DNA of 64,000 nt, taken from assembly GCF_002002905.1 (NCBI RefSeq), contig NZ_CP019509.1:1488001-1552000 (forward strand), read 5' to 3'. A program made the translations under genes and the position numbers. The DNA is from Aquaspirillum sp. LM1. GTDB taxonomy: Bacteria > Pseudomonadota > Gammaproteobacteria > Burkholderiales > Aquaspirillaceae. The number at the start of each line of letters is the position of its first letter. The first letter of the stretch is position 1. Of the stretch, positions 6,954 through 16,638 are shown in pieces. The notes beneath the pieces are model-generated. The model had not been told where the DNA came from and did no database searches. It saw only the letters and a list, made by a program, of their open reading frames with translations.

Positions 6954-7730
6954 TTATTCCACCTTGGCCTGCTGCTTGAGCTTGCCCAGGTAAGCATCCA
7001 GCTGAGCGCCCTGAATGCGCTGGGCCAGCTGCGGTTTCAGCTCGTCAAACGACGGGCCTTGCGCATCGCGCACGTCAATCAGCTGAATCACATGCCAGCC
7101 AAACTGGGTTTTTACCGGTGCGGCGGCCACCTGGCCACGGCTGAGCTTGGTCAGCGCGGTGCTGAACTCGGCCACATAGCTGTCTGCCGGTGCCCAGTCC
7201 AGTTCACCGCCCTTGTCCTTGCTGCCGGTGTCTTTCGACACTTCCTTGGCGATGGCGGCAAAGGCCTTGCCCTTTTGCAGGTCAGCCAGAATCTTTTGCG
7301 CGTCGGCTTCGTTGTCCACCAGCACATGGCGGGCGCGGTATTCCTTGCGGCTGAACTGGGCAACGACCTTGTCGTATTCGCCGCGCAGCTGGGCTTCGCT
7401 CACCGGGTGGGCGCGCATCCAGTCACGCACAAACAGGTTGGCCAGCAGACGGGCGGAGAAGGCGTCGATTTCCGACTTGTATTCTGCCGACTTGTCCAGG
7501 CTCTTCTTTTGCGCTTCCTGGCGCAGGATTTCGGTCAGCACCAGCTGGTCACGCACCATGGCGCGCAGCTGCGGAGAGTCGGTCTGGCCTTGCTGTTGCA
7601 GTTGCTGCAGCATGGCGTCAACACGGGCTTGCGGCACGGCAGTGCCGTTAACCGAAAACGCCGGTTTGTCAGCCAGCACCGGCAGGGCCAGGGTGGCGGC
7701 GATCAGGCCGCACAGAAGCTTGGTACGCAT
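6954..7730 (-). CDS. Periplasmic parvulin-type peptidyl-prolyl isomerase (copy A)
   Basis: Catalyses cis-trans isomerisation of prolyl bonds and probably chaperones outer-membrane or secreted proteins in the periplasm. Residues 1-20 form a signal peptide (cleavage near PVLA-DKP). An N-terminal SurA/PrsA-like helical region is followed by the PpiC rotamase domain at about 130-235, with ARHVLVDNEADA, KGGELDWAP and FGWHVIQLI as typical blocks. The 258-aa length fits single-parvulin members. It is a tandem paralogue of the next gene upstream (7752-8546), separated by 21 bases, so the two arose by duplication and are likely co-transcribed. Confidence 0.9.
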   Translation of the reverse strand: MRTKLLCGLIAATLALPVLADKPAFSVNGTAVPQARVDAMLQQLQQQGQTDSPQLRAMVRDQLVLTEILRQEAQKKSLDKSAEYKSEIDAFSARLLANLFVRDWMRAHPVSEAQLRGEYDKVVAQFSRKEYRARHVLVDNEADAQKILADLQKGKAFAAIAKEVSKDTGSKDKGGELDWAPADSYVAEFSTALTKLSRGQVAAAPVKTQFGWHVIQLIDVRDAQGPSFDELKPQLAQRIQGAQLDAYLGKLKQQAKVE

Positions 7731-7751
7731 GAAAAGATTTCCTGAATGGGG

Positions 7752-8546
7752 TTACTGGATTTTGGCTTTGTTGCGCAGCTCGACCAGGGTTTTTTCGATT
7801 TGGGCGTTTTGCATCTGACGCGCCAGCTGTTGCTTGGCTTCGTCAAAGCTTGGCACCTTCACGTCACGGATTTCTTCAATCTTGAACACATGAAAGCCCA
7901 GTTCGGTTTTAAACGGCTGGGCTGATACCTGGCCCTTGCCAATCGACTTCAGCTCATCGGCCAGCGGCTTGGGCATCATGCCCAGATTGCCCCAGCCCAT
8001 GTCGCCGCCACTTTGTTTGGCCGCCGGGTCGCGCGATTTGTTACGGGCCAGCTCTTCAAACTTGCCGCCTTTTTTCAGCTGGGCAATCACTTGCTTGGCG
8101 TCTTCTTCGCTGCCCAGCACAATCTGGCGGGCTTTGACTTCTTTCTGGCCAACAGTCTGCCCCTTCAGGCGGTCGTATTCGGCCTTGACCTGTGCTTCGG
8201 TCACCGGGTTGGCGCGGGCGATGTCTTCAAACAGCGCCTGTTGCAGCAGATCGTTGCGAATGTCTTCCAGGCGCTCCTTGAACTGGGCGCTCTTGTCCAG
8301 GCTGCGGCGGCTGGCTTCCTGCAGGATGATCTGGCGGTTGATCAGCTGCTGCTTGAGTTCGGCACGCAGTTCCGGGCTGTCCTTCACCCGGCCATTGCTG
8401 CCCTTCACCACGGAATCGGTCAGTTGGTCGAGTTCGGTCTGGGCAATGGCGGTGCCATTGACCACTGCCACCGATTTATCGGCTGCCTGTGCGCCGGCAG
8501 CCAGCGACAGCGTCAGCAGCACTGCGGCAATGTGGTTCAAACGCAT
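7752..8546 (-). CDS. Periplasmic parvulin-type peptidyl-prolyl isomerase (copy B)
   Basis: A 264-aa paralogue of the downstream gene, with signal peptide (residues 1-21, AGAQA-ADK), a helical chaperone segment with KQQLINRQIILQEASRR, and a PpiC domain at about 135-240 (VKARQIVLGSEEDA, SGGDMGWGNLGMM, ELGFHVFKI). Probable role is folding of exported proteins. Its neighbours upstream are bolA, yciI and yciB on the same strand, with small gaps, which suggests a long operon ending at the terminator at 6887. Confidence 0.9.
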   Translation of the reverse strand: MRLNHIAAVLLTLSLAAGAQAADKSVAVVNGTAIAQTELDQLTDSVVKGSNGRVKDSPELRAELKQQLINRQIILQEASRRSLDKSAQFKERLEDIRNDLLQQALFEDIARANPVTEAQVKAEYDRLKGQTVGQKEVKARQIVLGSEEDAKQVIAQLKKGGKFEELARNKSRDPAAKQSGGDMGWGNLGMMPKPLADELKSIGKGQVSAQPFKTELGFHVFKIEEIRDVKVPSFDEAKQQLARQMQNAQIEKTLVELRNKAKIQ

Positions 8547-8569
8547 AAAATCTCCTGAAAAACTTGGGC

Positions 8570-8854
8570 TCAGAGCTCGTCAGGCGCGTAGGCGCGCAAG
8601 CTCAAAGCATGAATATGGGAAGGAATAAGCTCACCTAGCGCGGCGTATACCCGCCGGTGGCGTTCGATGCGGGAGCAGCCGGTAAAGGCCGGCGATACCA
8701 GCATCAGGGAAAAATGTCCGCCACCGCCCGCCGCACCGGCATGGCCAGCGTGGGCGGCGCTGTCGTCGTCCAGCTCGACCAGTTCAGGCTGCAACACCGC
8801 CAGCCGCTGGAGAATCTGCTCGCGCAGTGGCACAGAATCAGCGTGTAGGGTCAC
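8570..8854 (-). CDS. bolA: BolA family protein
   Basis: A 94-aa member of the BolA/IbaG family, small proteins that partner monothiol glutaredoxins in iron-sulfur handling and stress morphology. Recognisable are the start region LREQILQRLAVLQPELVEL, the GGGGHFSLMLVSPAFTG strand-turn and the conserved IERHRRVYAAL helix with its invariant His. The C-terminus IHALSLRAYAPDEL is typical of BolA. It sits 4 bases downstream of the YciI gene, the arrangement yciB-yciI-bolA-PpiC being common in betaproteobacteria. Confidence 0.92.
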   Translation of the reverse strand: MTLHADSVPLREQILQRLAVLQPELVELDDDSAAHAGHAGAAGGGGHFSLMLVSPAFTGCSRIERHRRVYAALGELIPSHIHALSLRAYAPDEL

Positions 8855-8858
8855 GGGC

Positions 8859-9155
8859 TCAGAACACCTGTTTGAACGGCAGGATTTCTACCGAAGCATA
8901 GACGCCAGCAGCCACATAGGGGTCGGCATCCGCCCAGGCGCGGGCGGCTTCCAGTGAGTCGAAATCGGCAACAATCACGCTGCCGCTGAAACCCGCCGGG
9001 CCAGGGTCGGCAGCGTCGATGGCCGGGCAGGGGCCGGCCATTACCAGACGGCCAGCGTCGCGCAGGGCGGTCAGCCGGGCCAGGTGGTCGGGGCGGGCGG
9101 CCAGACGTTGGGCCAGAGAGTTGGGCACGTCGCGGCCAATGATGACATAACGCAT
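8859..9155 (-). CDS. yciI: YciI family protein
   Basis: A 98-aa dimeric alpha-beta protein of the YciI family; its biochemical role is unknown. Signature features are the opening MRYVIIGRD, a central GPCPAID, and [15 protein letters not shown] with the conserved Asp-Pro-Tyr near the C-terminus. The start ATG (9153-9155) overlaps the stop of yciB by one base, indicating translational coupling. A longer frame reaching 9461 lies inside yciB and is not used. Confidence 0.9.
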   Translation of the reverse strand: MRYVIIGRDVPNSLAQRLAARPDHLARLTALRDAGRLVMAGPCPAIDAADPGPAGFSGSVIVADFDSLEAARAWADADPYVAAGVYASVEILPFKQVF

Positions 9156-9688
9156 CAGTTTGGATCTTCCATATAGCGGGACAGGACAATACTTTGCCCG
9201 ATGACAAACAGCAACATCAAGCCCATGCCGCCAAACAGTTTGAAATTGACCCACACTTCCTCGCTGAAAGTGAAGGCCACATACAGATTGAGCACACCCA
9301 TGCCGGCAAAAAACGCCACCCAGGCCAGCACCAGGCGCTTCCACACCGGTTCGGGCAGGGTGAGCTGCTTGCCCATGAGCGCCTTGAGCGGCTGCTTGCC
9401 CAGCCACTGGCTGACCAGCAGGCCCGCGCCCATCACCCAGTAAAGCACGGTGGGCTTCCACATGATGAAGGCTTTGTCATGAAGCAACAGGGTGGCACCG
9501 CCAAGCACGACAATCAGCCCAAGCGACACCCATTGCAGGGTATCCACCTGGCGATGCTTGAACCAGCTGAACGCAACCTGGGCAACGGTGGCGGCCATGG
9601 CGACAGCGGTGGCGATATAGATGTCGCGAGTGATGTAGAACGCGGCAAAAAACAGGATGACCGGGAACAGGTCGAAGAGAAATTTCAT
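9155..9688 (-). CDS. yciB: Inner-membrane septation protein YciB (septation protein A)
   Basis: A 177-aa integral membrane protein with about five hydrophobic helices (for example residues 5-20, 50-70, 80-95, 120-140 and 148-168). The start [14 protein letters not shown] and the motifs KPTVLYW and [13 protein letters not shown] are characteristic of the YciB/IspZ family, which is linked to cell division and envelope integrity. It is the first gene of the yciB-yciI-bolA-foldase series. Confidence 0.95.
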   Translation of the reverse strand: MKFLFDLFPVILFFAAFYITRDIYIATAVAMAATVAQVAFSWFKHRQVDTLQWVSLGLIVVLGGATLLLHDKAFIMWKPTVLYWVMGAGLLVSQWLGKQPLKALMGKQLTLPEPVWKRLVLAWVAFFAGMGVLNLYVAFTFSEEVWVNFKLFGGMGLMLLFVIGQSIVLSRYMEDPN

Positions 9689-9794
9689 AGCGTCTGATTA
9701 TGCCGCCAAGCTCTTTTGCTTGGCAAGTTCAGATATGCGCTTTTGCCCGAGGCAAGGCCGAAAACAGCTGGCCCCACCGCAGGTATTGTTTCGC

Positions 9795-12700
9795 TCAGCG
9801 CCGGTTTTCCTCAATGTCTGTCCAGGCTTTTTGCAGCCGTTTTACCGACACCGGGAACGGGGTTTTCAGCTCCTGGGCAAACAGCGACACACGCAGCTCT
9901 TCAATCAGCCAGCGGAAGTCGCGCAGGCCCTGGCTGGCACCGTCCAGCGCTTCCGCCTCGGCCAGTTTGGCTTCCCATTGTTTGTATAGCTGGGTGATTT
10001 CCGCGCCGCGCTGGCCATCGCGGCTGGGGTTGGCGGCGTATTTTTCCATGCGCAGCTGCTTGGCCTTCAGGTAGCGCGCCAGTTGCGACAGGCTGTCCCA
10101 CGGGGTGGCGGCCAGAAAGCCGGGGTAGACCAGCTGGCCAATTTCGCTGCGCAGCGCCGGGCCAAGCTTGTGCCGTTCGGCCAGATTCAGGGTTTTCTGG
10201 TATTCGGCAGCGATGTCGGCCAGGTAGCGGTTGACGGCTTCAGTCACTGCCGGCAGGCGGGCGCGGGCGCGCTTGTTTTGCTCGTTAAAGGCTTTTTCTG
10301 TGCGCGGCAGCGGGTCTTCGCCAATAAAGGCGCGGTCGCAGATGGCGGCAATGGCGTCGGCCAGCAAGCCGTCGGTGTGGCCCAGGTTGCGCAGCAGCAT
10401 GGCGGTCTGGGTGAAATTGCCGGGCAGCCCCTTGTTCAGCTGCTTCATCTGCTCCTTCATGGCGTACTGCAGCAGGCGGATCACCCCGCCGCGCATCGCC
10501 GCGTCGGCGGTGTGCGCGGTGTCGAACAGACGCAGCGCCACCCGGTCGTCTTCCACCACCAGCGCCGGAAAACCAGTCAACTGCTGGCGGTTGCGGGCAA
10601 ATTTCAGCGTGGCCGGCAGGTCGCCAAAGTCCCAGCTGGTGACGGTGTCGCGTTCAAATTCCAGCGAGGTATCGCGGAAGGTGAGCTGGGCCACATCGCC
10701 AAACTGGCGTTGCAGCGCCAGCAGGTCACGGCCCATGCCCAGCTCCTGCTTGCCATCGTCCAGCACGCGGATATTCATGCTGGCGTGCGCCGGCAGGGTG
10801 TCCGGATGAAAATCCGCCAGCCCCACCGGCGTGCCGGCGGTGCGCTGCACAAATGCGGCCAGCTGGGGCAGCAGCGGGGCCAGCATATCAGGCTGCCGAT
10901 CAAGAAAACGGGTCACGCTGTCGGGCACCGGCACGCAGGCGCGGCGCAATGGCTTGGCCAGCGACTTGATCAGCAAGGCCAGTTTTTCCCGCAGCATGCC
11001 GGGCACCAGCCATTCCAGCTGGCCAGGGTTGAGCCGGTTAAGCAAGGGCAGCGGCACATCCACCGTCACCCCGTCCAGCGGGTGGCCGGGCTCAAAGCGG
11101 TAGCGCAGGGTGAGTTCGCCGTCGGCGGTTTTCAGCTTGGGTGGAAACTGTTCTTCGGTAATATGGCTGGCCGCGTGCTGCATCAGGTAATCACGGGTCA
11201 GATACAGCAGCTTGGGTGCATCGCGTTCGGCTTCTTTGCGCCAGGCGTCAAAGCCGGCAGCGGTGCAAATATCTGCCGGAATTTTTTCGGCATAAAAATC
11301 GAACAGGGTTTGCTCGTCCACCAGCACATCTTGACGACGCGCCTTGTGTTCCAGCTCCTGCACCTGACGAATCAGCGCCTGGTTATGCCGGTAAAACGGT
11401 GCCTGGGTATTCAGTTCGCCCGCCGCCAGCGCCTCGCGCAAAAAGATTTCCCGCGCTTCCTGCGGGGCTACCCGGCCATACGACACCGAGCGGCGCGGCA
11501 CGATATTCAGCCCGTACAGCGTCACCCGCTCGCTGGCCACCACCTCGCCCCGGGCTTTTTCCCAGTGCGGTTCAAAATAATGGTATTTGACCAGATGCGG
11601 TGCCAGCGCCTCCAGCCATTCCGGCTGAATGCTGGCCACACAGCGGGCATACAGCTTGCTGGTTTCGGTCAGTTCTGCCGACACAAGCCATTTGGGCCGG
11701 GCTTTTTTCAGGCCAGAAGCCGGAAAGATATGAAAATGAATCCCACGCGCGCCCAGATAATCGTCGCCTTCCAGCGATTTCATCCCGACATTGCCCAATA
11801 GCCCGGTCAGCAGCGCCTTGTGCAGCGGCTCGTAAGTGGCCGGGGTGTCCTGATTGCGGCGCAGTTTCAGCTCGTCGGCAATCTGGCTCAACTGGGCGTG
11901 CAGCTCGCGCCATTCGCGCATGCGCAAATGCGACAAAAAATGGGTGTGGCACAGCTGGATCAGCTGGCGATTGGAGCTTTTGTTTTGCAGCGCTTCGTCA
12001 AAAAAATCCCACAGCAATAAAAACGACTGGAAATCAGATTTTTCATCGGTAAAGCGCGCATGCGCACGGGTGGCGGCTTCGCGGGCGTCAAAGGGCCGTT
12101 CACGCGGGTCCTGAATCGACAGCACCGAGGCAATGATCAGCATTTCGCGCAGGCAGCCAAACTGCTCGCCGGCCAGCAGCATGCGGCCCACTTTCGGGTC
12201 GACCGGAATGCGCGACAGCGACTGGCCCAGTTCGGTGATCTCGCCACGCTCGCTGACCGCGCCCAGTTCGTGCAGCAGCTGGTAGCCGTCGGCAATCAGC
12301 CGCGACGACGGTGCTTCCAGAAACGGAAACTCGTCTACCTTGCCCAGCCGCAGCGCCGCCATGCGCAAAATCACCGCCGCCAGGTTGGAGCGGACAATTT
12401 CCGGGTCGGTGAACGCTGGTCGGGCGTTAAAATCCTGCTCGGAATACAGCCGGATGCACACCCCGGCCTCCACCCGGCCACAACGGCCCGCGCGTTGACG
12501 CGCCGCCGCCTGGCTGATTTTTTCCACCAGCAGCTGCTCGACTTTGGCGCGCGGGCTGTAGCGGTTGATCCGCGCCAGGCCGGTGTCGATTACATACTTG
12601 ATGCCCGGCACGGTCAGCGAGGTTTCCGCCACATTGGTGGCCAGCACAATGCGCCGCCCGCCCGAAGGCCGGAAAATCTTTTGCTGGTCTTCGTTGGACA

Positions 12701-13670
12701 GGCGGGCAAACAGCGGCAGGATTTCATACGCGGTCAGCCGCGCCTTGCGCAGCTGCTCGGCGGTGTCGCGGATTTCCCGCTCGCCGGGCAAAAACACCAG
12801 AATATCGCCGGGGCCATGGCGGGCCAGTTCTTCCACCGCTTCGACAATTGCCGCTTCCATGTCCAGCTCATGCTGGTCTTCGTCGCGCTCGTCCAGTGGC
12901 CGGTAGCGCACTTCCACCGGAAAGGTGCGGCCAGACACTTCCATCACTGGCGCGCCGTCAAAGTGCTGGCTGAAGCGGTCGGCGTCGATGGTGGCCGAGG
13001 TGATGATCACTTTCAGGTCGGGCCGGCGCGGCAGCAACTGCTTGAGAAAGCCCAGCAAGAAATCAATATTCAGCGAACGCTCGTGTGCTTCGTCAATAAT
13101 CAGCGTGTCGTAGGCGCTCAGATAACGGTCGGTTTGCGTTTCCGCCAGCAAGATGCCGTCAGTCATCAGCTTGATATGGCTTCTTTCCGAGCTGCGCTCG
13201 GTAAAGCGCACCTTGAAACCCACCACTTCGCCCAGGGTGGATTTCAGCTCCTGGGCAATCCGCGTGGCCACCGAGCGCGCCGCCAGCCGGCGCGGCTGGG
13301 TGTGGCCAATCAGCCCGCGCGTGCCGCGCCCCAGCGCCAGGCACAGCTTGGGCAGCTGGGTGGTTTTGCCCGAGCCGGTTTCGCCGCAGACAATCACCAC
13401 CTGATGGCGCTCAATCGCCGCACGCAAATCGTCCAGCCGCTGGTTAACCGGCAAGGCTGGGTCAAACTCCGGCTGCGGCAAGCTGGCGCGCCGCTCGGCC
13501 ACCCGCGCACGCGACCGCGCCACCGCCTGCTCCAGCTCGGCAGCCAGCCGGTCGGCAGACTTGCCATCGCGGCGGCGCTGTTCCCACTGGCGGATGCGGG
13601 ACAGCAAGGCATGGCGGTCGCGCGCCAGACAATCATCAAGGGCGCGTTTGAGGTCGGAGGGGGTGGTCAT
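9795..13670 (-). CDS. hrpA: ATP-dependent RNA helicase HrpA (DEAH box)
   Basis: A 1291-aa DEAH/RHA helicase, close to the E. coli length. The order is a short basic N-terminus, RecA domain 1 with Walker A GETGSGKTTQ and the DEAH box in IIDEAHERS, motif III SATI, RecA domain 2 with QRAGRCGR, then HA2/OB-fold segments and the HrpA-specific C-terminal extension. HrpA acts on mRNA and helps resolve stalled ribosomes. The gene is single, with about 390 noncoding bases upstream. Several long frames on the opposite strand are antisense shadows caused by GC-rich codons. Confidence 0.97.
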   Translation of the reverse strand: MTTPSDLKRALDDCLARDRHALLSRIRQWEQRRRDGKSADRLAAELEQAVARSRARVAERRASLPQPEFDPALPVNQRLDDLRAAIERHQVVIVCGETGSGKTTQLPKLCLALGRGTRGLIGHTQPRRLAARSVATRIAQELKSTLGEVVGFKVRFTERSSERSHIKLMTDGILLAETQTDRYLSAYDTLIIDEAHERSLNIDFLLGFLKQLLPRRPDLKVIITSATIDADRFSQHFDGAPVMEVSGRTFPVEVRYRPLDERDEDQHELDMEAAIVEAVEELARHGPGDILVFLPGEREIRDTAEQLRKARLTAYEILPLFARLSNEDQQKIFRPSGGRRIVLATNVAETSLTVPGIKYVIDTGLARINRYSPRAKVEQLLVEKISQAAARQRAGRCGRVEAGVCIRLYSEQDFNARPAFTDPEIVRSNLAAVILRMAALRLGKVDEFPFLEAPSSRLIADGYQLLHELGAVSERGEITELGQSLSRIPVDPKVGRMLLAGEQFGCLREMLIIASVLSIQDPRERPFDAREAATRAHARFTDEKSDFQSFLLLWDFFDEALQNKSSNRQLIQLCHTHFLSHLRMREWRELHAQLSQIADELKLRRNQDTPATYEPLHKALLTGLLGNVGMKSLEGDDYLGARGIHFHIFPASGLKKARPKWLVSAELTETSKLYARCVASIQPEWLEALAPHLVKYHYFEPHWEKARGEVVASERVTLYGLNIVPRRSVSYGRVAPQEAREIFLREALAAGELNTQAPFYRHNQALIRQVQELEHKARRQDVLVDEQTLFDFYAEKIPADICTAAGFDAWRKEAERDAPKLLYLTRDYLMQHAASHITEEQFPPKLKTADGELTLRYRFEPGHPLDGVTVDVPLPLLNRLNPGQLEWLVPGMLREKLALLIKSLAKPLRRACVPVPDSVTRFLDRQPDMLAPLLPQLAAFVQRTAGTPVGLADFHPDTLPAHASMNIRVLDDGKQELGMGRDLLALQRQFGDVAQLTFRDTSLEFERDTVTSWDFGDLPATLKFARNRQQLTGFPALVVEDDRVALRLFDTAHTADAAMRGGVIRLLQYAMKEQMKQLNKGLPGNFTQTAMLLRNLGHTDGLLADAIAAICDRAFIGEDPLPRTEKAFNEQNKRARARLPAVTEAVNRYLADIAAEYQKTLNLAERHKLGPALRSEIGQLVYPGFLAATPWDSLSQLARYLKAKQLRMEKYAANPSRDGQRGAEITQLYKQWEAKLAEAEALDGASQGLRDFRWLIEELRVSLFAQELKTPFPVSVKRLQKAWTDIEENRR

Positions 13671-14058
13671 TGCGGGCAGAAAGTGGCGGAAAACCGGGCA
13701 TTATACGATGGTGTGGGTAGGGTGGGTGAGTGGCGAGCGTCTTGCAAAAAGCACTGACGCCGAATACTGAACCATCCATCCTGTCTTCCTGACGGTACGC
13801 TTCGTACCTGACGTCACCCGTCAGTCATGTAAGGCAATTGTCGTATTCAGACCCAACATGACTTTGACCACACAATCATTTCACGTTTATTTCATAAAAA
13901 AACTTTCGGTGAAAGATCGGTTTTGCAATCAGCTCGATCAAGTTGCAGTGCTATGCCAGCGCTGGGCAGCGCTCATGAGCCTGTCTGTTGACCCGAAGTA
14001 AACAGGTTTATCCCTACTGTTCACCGCGCCACTGGCTACTTTGGTCAGCAGCGCTTTT
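13671..14058. other. Noncoding gap upstream of hrpA
   Basis: About 390 bases without a convincing gene. It contains a small perfect hairpin (GGTACG-CTT-CGTACC, 13794-13808) and an AT-rich part around 13870-13930 with lower GC than the flanks. It should hold the hrpA promoter and the 3' region of the BRCT gene, but I cannot place either with confidence. Confidence 0.5.
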
Positions 14059-15030
14059 TCATTTGCACAGCAGTTCGAATGCACTTTTCTCCATCACGTG
14101 CACCCCCGCTGCCCGCGCCTGGGCGAGTTTGGCCTCGCCCGCTCGGGGCCCGGCCACCAGCACAGTCAGGTTTTTGGTGATGGACTTGCGCACGCGCCAG
14201 CGATGCGCGTCGGCCAGTTGTTCCAGCTCGTCGCGCTCGGCGCGGGAAAAGCCGGTGAACAGCACTTCGCCCACCTGCTCTGCTGCCGGGGCGGGCGCTG
14301 GAGTGGCCTGCGGGGCCGGCTTGCCTGGGGCTGGTTTGGCTTTGGGTTTGGCCAGGCCACGCGCCCATGTCCAGGGTTCCTGAACCTCACCGCTGATTTC
14401 TGAGGTGATGTCGCCCTGCACACGGTCGAGGCGAAATGTGCGGGTGGCGCGCCGGTTCAGGCATAGCCCCTGAAAACACTGGCCATCCAGCTGGCGAACC
14501 ACCACCCGGCGGTCGGAGTATTCGCCGGTGGCGTCGATGTAGGCAAATTGTACGGTGTCGAGCTGACGGCCTTCGAGGTAGGGCAGTGCTGCCCGGCTGG
14601 CCGCTCGGCGGGGTGGGGGGTGAGCCGGCAGGCGGATGCCGGCCAGATTCTGGAGCTGGTCTTCGATGGATTGGCGCTGGCCGGTGCTCAGCGCGCCTTT
14701 GGCCAGGGCATCGCCCAGTTGGGTGGCCAGACGGCGAATGCTGGGTTCTGCGTCCAGCGCCGGCTGGGCACTCAGCCAGGTGTGCAGCGCTTCAAGCTCG
14801 TCTTCTTCCACCAGGCCGTCTGCCAGGATGTTCTGGCAGTGCTGGCGCAGTTGGTCGCGCAGGACGGCCACTGGGTGTGGCGCAGGTAGCGGCGCGCGTT
14901 TGTCAGGGCGATAGGCGGGTGCTGCTGGCTGGGCAGGTGGTGGGGTTTTTGGCGTGCGCCAGCGCACCCATAGCCATATTCCACCGGCCAATCCGGCCAG
15001 CGTCAGTATTTCGCCAATTTCCATTTTCAC
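14059..15030 (-). CDS. Membrane-anchored protein with a WYL-like segment and a C-terminal BRCT domain
   Basis: A 323-aa protein I cannot assign to a named family. Residues 8-25 form one transmembrane helix. Residues 55-130 are helical and acidic, loosely TerB-like. Residues 155-215 (QFAYIDATGEYSDRRVVVRQL, then FRLDRVQGDI) resemble the WYL fold, a ligand-sensing module. A Pro/Ala/Lys linker (225-250) leads to a BRCT domain at 253-323 (EVLFTGFSRAERDEL, then TVLVAGPRAGEAKLAQA). BRCT domains bind phosphopeptides or DNA ends and are unusual on a membrane anchor. It may be part of a run with the ferredoxin and moeA on the same strand. Function unknown. Confidence 0.8.
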   Translation of the reverse strand: MKMEIGEILTLAGLAGGIWLWVRWRTPKTPPPAQPAAPAYRPDKRAPLPAPHPVAVLRDQLRQHCQNILADGLVEEDELEALHTWLSAQPALDAEPSIRRLATQLGDALAKGALSTGQRQSIEDQLQNLAGIRLPAHPPPRRAASRAALPYLEGRQLDTVQFAYIDATGEYSDRRVVVRQLDGQCFQGLCLNRRATRTFRLDRVQGDITSEISGEVQEPWTWARGLAKPKAKPAPGKPAPQATPAPAPAAEQVGEVLFTGFSRAERDELEQLADAHRWRVRKSITKNLTVLVAGPRAGEAKLAQARAAGVHVMEKSAFELLCK

Positions 15031-15070
15031 CTCTTGCTTTGATTCAAATCGTTATTGTTGTGACCTCACA

Positions 15071-15406
15071 CTACCAGCGCACTTCCCAGTCTTCCTCCCC
15101 TACCACCAGGCTGCACGCCAGCCGCCAGCGTTCCGGGCTGTCGTCAATCTGCTCTTGCGCCTGGGTGCTGGCATCAATCAGGCCGTGGCGAGCCTGCACA
15201 TTGCGTTCCTTGCGTGACCACGGCCAGTCGCGCGGCTGCTGGGCGTGGCATATGCGGACCTGGCAGGCGCAGCAGGTGCCATGGCCGCAGCGCCAGTACA
15301 AGGGCACATCCGCGCGACGCACCACGTCAATCAGCACTTCTCCCGGTTCCGCCTGCAAGACGGCAGGGGCAGGCAGTGCCGGGTGAATGAAGGTGATGGT
15401 GGGCAC
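15071..15406 (-). CDS. [2Fe-2S] ferredoxin-type protein
   Basis: A 111-aa small electron carrier with the plant/adrenodoxin-type cluster motif: Cys40-x4-Cys45-x2-Cys48 (CGHGTCCAC) and the distal Cys98 in RLACSL. The beta-grasp fold starts ITFIHPALPAP. The insert DWPWSRKERNVQ between the third and fourth ligands is longer than in short ferredoxins. It lies 11 bases downstream of moeA on the same strand, so it may be co-expressed with molybdenum-cofactor genes, but its partner enzyme is not evident. Confidence 0.87.
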   Translation of the reverse strand: MPTITFIHPALPAPAVLQAEPGEVLIDVVRRADVPLYWRCGHGTCCACQVRICHAQQPRDWPWSRKERNVQARHGLIDASTQAQEQIDDSPERWRLACSLVVGEEDWEVRW

Positions 15407-15417
15407 GGCCAGTGGAA

Positions 15418-16638
15418 TCAGGCCAGCAGGGCAGACAGCGGCAGATAGTCCACCAGATCGCCCGGCTTGATGGTCTGGTTAGGCCCCACCCGCACCAGAC
15501 CATCAGCCCAGGCCACCGACGTGAGCACGCCTGCGCCTTGTTTCGGGAAGGCTTCCAGCGTCACGCGGCCTTCGGATACCACCTGGCGCACGCGCAGAAA
15601 CTCGGTGCGCAGCGGATCCTTGCGCGGCCATTCAAAGCCCGCCGGCAAGCGGGTTACCGGCCAGGGCTGCACGTCGAGACGGCCCTGGCGCGCCTTGATG
15701 AATGGGGCGATCAACAGCAAGAAGGTGACGTAGCCCGACACCGGGTTGCCCGGCAGCCCAACAAAATCCGCCTCGCCAATCCGGCCAAACGCCAGCGGTT
15801 TGCCCGGCTTGATGGCAATTTTCCACAAGTCCAGCTGGCCTTCACGCTCGACGGCGTGCTTGACATGGTCTTCTTCGCCCACCGATACCCCGCCGCAGGT
15901 CAGCACCAGATCGCTGGTGGCGGCGGCATCGGCCAGCGCCAGCCGGGTGGCGGCCAGGCTGTCGGGCACAATGCCCAGGTCACGCACCTGGCAGCCCAGG
16001 GTTTCCAGCAGGCCGCGCAGCCAGTAGCGGTTGGAGTTGTAAATCTTGCCGGCACTCAGCGTTTCGCCCGGCTCGGCCAGCTCGTCGCCCGTGAAGAATA
16101 CCGCCACTTTCAGCGGGCGCAACACATCCAGGTAGGCGCAGCCAATCGATGCCGCCAGGCCGAGATCTGCCGGCGACAGCCGGGTACCCGCGCTAAGCAC
16201 CACGCTGTCCTTGCTGATGTCTTCGCCGCTGCGGCGAATATTCTGCCCCGGCTTGGCCGCTGCGCTAAAGCGCACCTTGTCGCCATCCGGGTGCGCCTGC
16301 TCCTGCATGATCACCGCGTCAGCGCCCGCCGGAATGGGTGCGCCGGTAAAAATCCGCGCCACGCTGCCTTCGGCCAGCGGGCCAGGCACAGCACCCGCCG
16401 GAATGCGCTGGGAAATTGGCAGCATGCGCTCCGGCTGGATATCGCTGCTGCGTACGGCGTAGCCGTCCATGGCGCTGTTGTCGCACGGCGGCACATCCAC
16501 GCTGGCGCGGATATCCTGCGCCAGCACGCAGCGGCGGGCATGCAGCAGATGCTGATTTTGGGTGTCGGTGATTGGGCGGGCACGGTCAAGCAGAAACTCC
16601 AGGGCGGCCTCAACGGCCAGCATGGCGGGTGCAGTCAT
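15418..16638 (-). CDS. moeA: Molybdopterin molybdenumtransferase MoeA
   Basis: Inserts molybdate into adenylylated molybdopterin, the last step of molybdenum-cofactor synthesis. The 406-aa protein shows the family blocks DNSAMDGYAVRSSD, GAPIPAGADAVIMQE, FFTGDEL, CGGVSVGEEDHVK and LPGNPVSGYVTF. Its start overlaps the stop of mobB by 4 bases (16635-16638), so the two are translationally coupled. Length is normal. Confidence 0.96.
   Translation of the reverse strand: MTAPAMLAVEAALEFLLDRARPITDTQNQHLLHARRCVLAQDIRASVDVPPCDNSAMDGYAVRSSDIQPERMLPISQRIPAGAVPGPLAEGSVARIFTGAPIPAGADAVIMQEQAHPDGDKVRFSAAAKPGQNIRRSGEDISKDSVVLSAGTRLSPADLGLAASIGCAYLDVLRPLKVAVFFTGDELAEPGETLSAGKIYNSNRYWLRGLLETLGCQVRDLGIVPDSLAATRLALADAAATSDLVLTCGGVSVGEEDHVKHAVEREGQLDLWKIAIKPGKPLAFGRIGEADFVGLPGNPVSGYVTFLLLIAPFIKARQGRLDVQPWPVTRLPAGFEWPRKDPLRTEFLRVRQVVSEGRVTLEAFPKQGAGVLTSVAWADGLVRVGPNQTIKPGDLVDYLPLSALLA

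Noticed and set aside
10083-13757. Long plus-strand open frames (up to 572 codons) opposite hrpA
   Set aside because: They are antisense to a complete DEAH helicase with all motifs, have unnatural composition (runs of Gln, His, Gly) and no family features; GC-rich codon bias makes such frames common.
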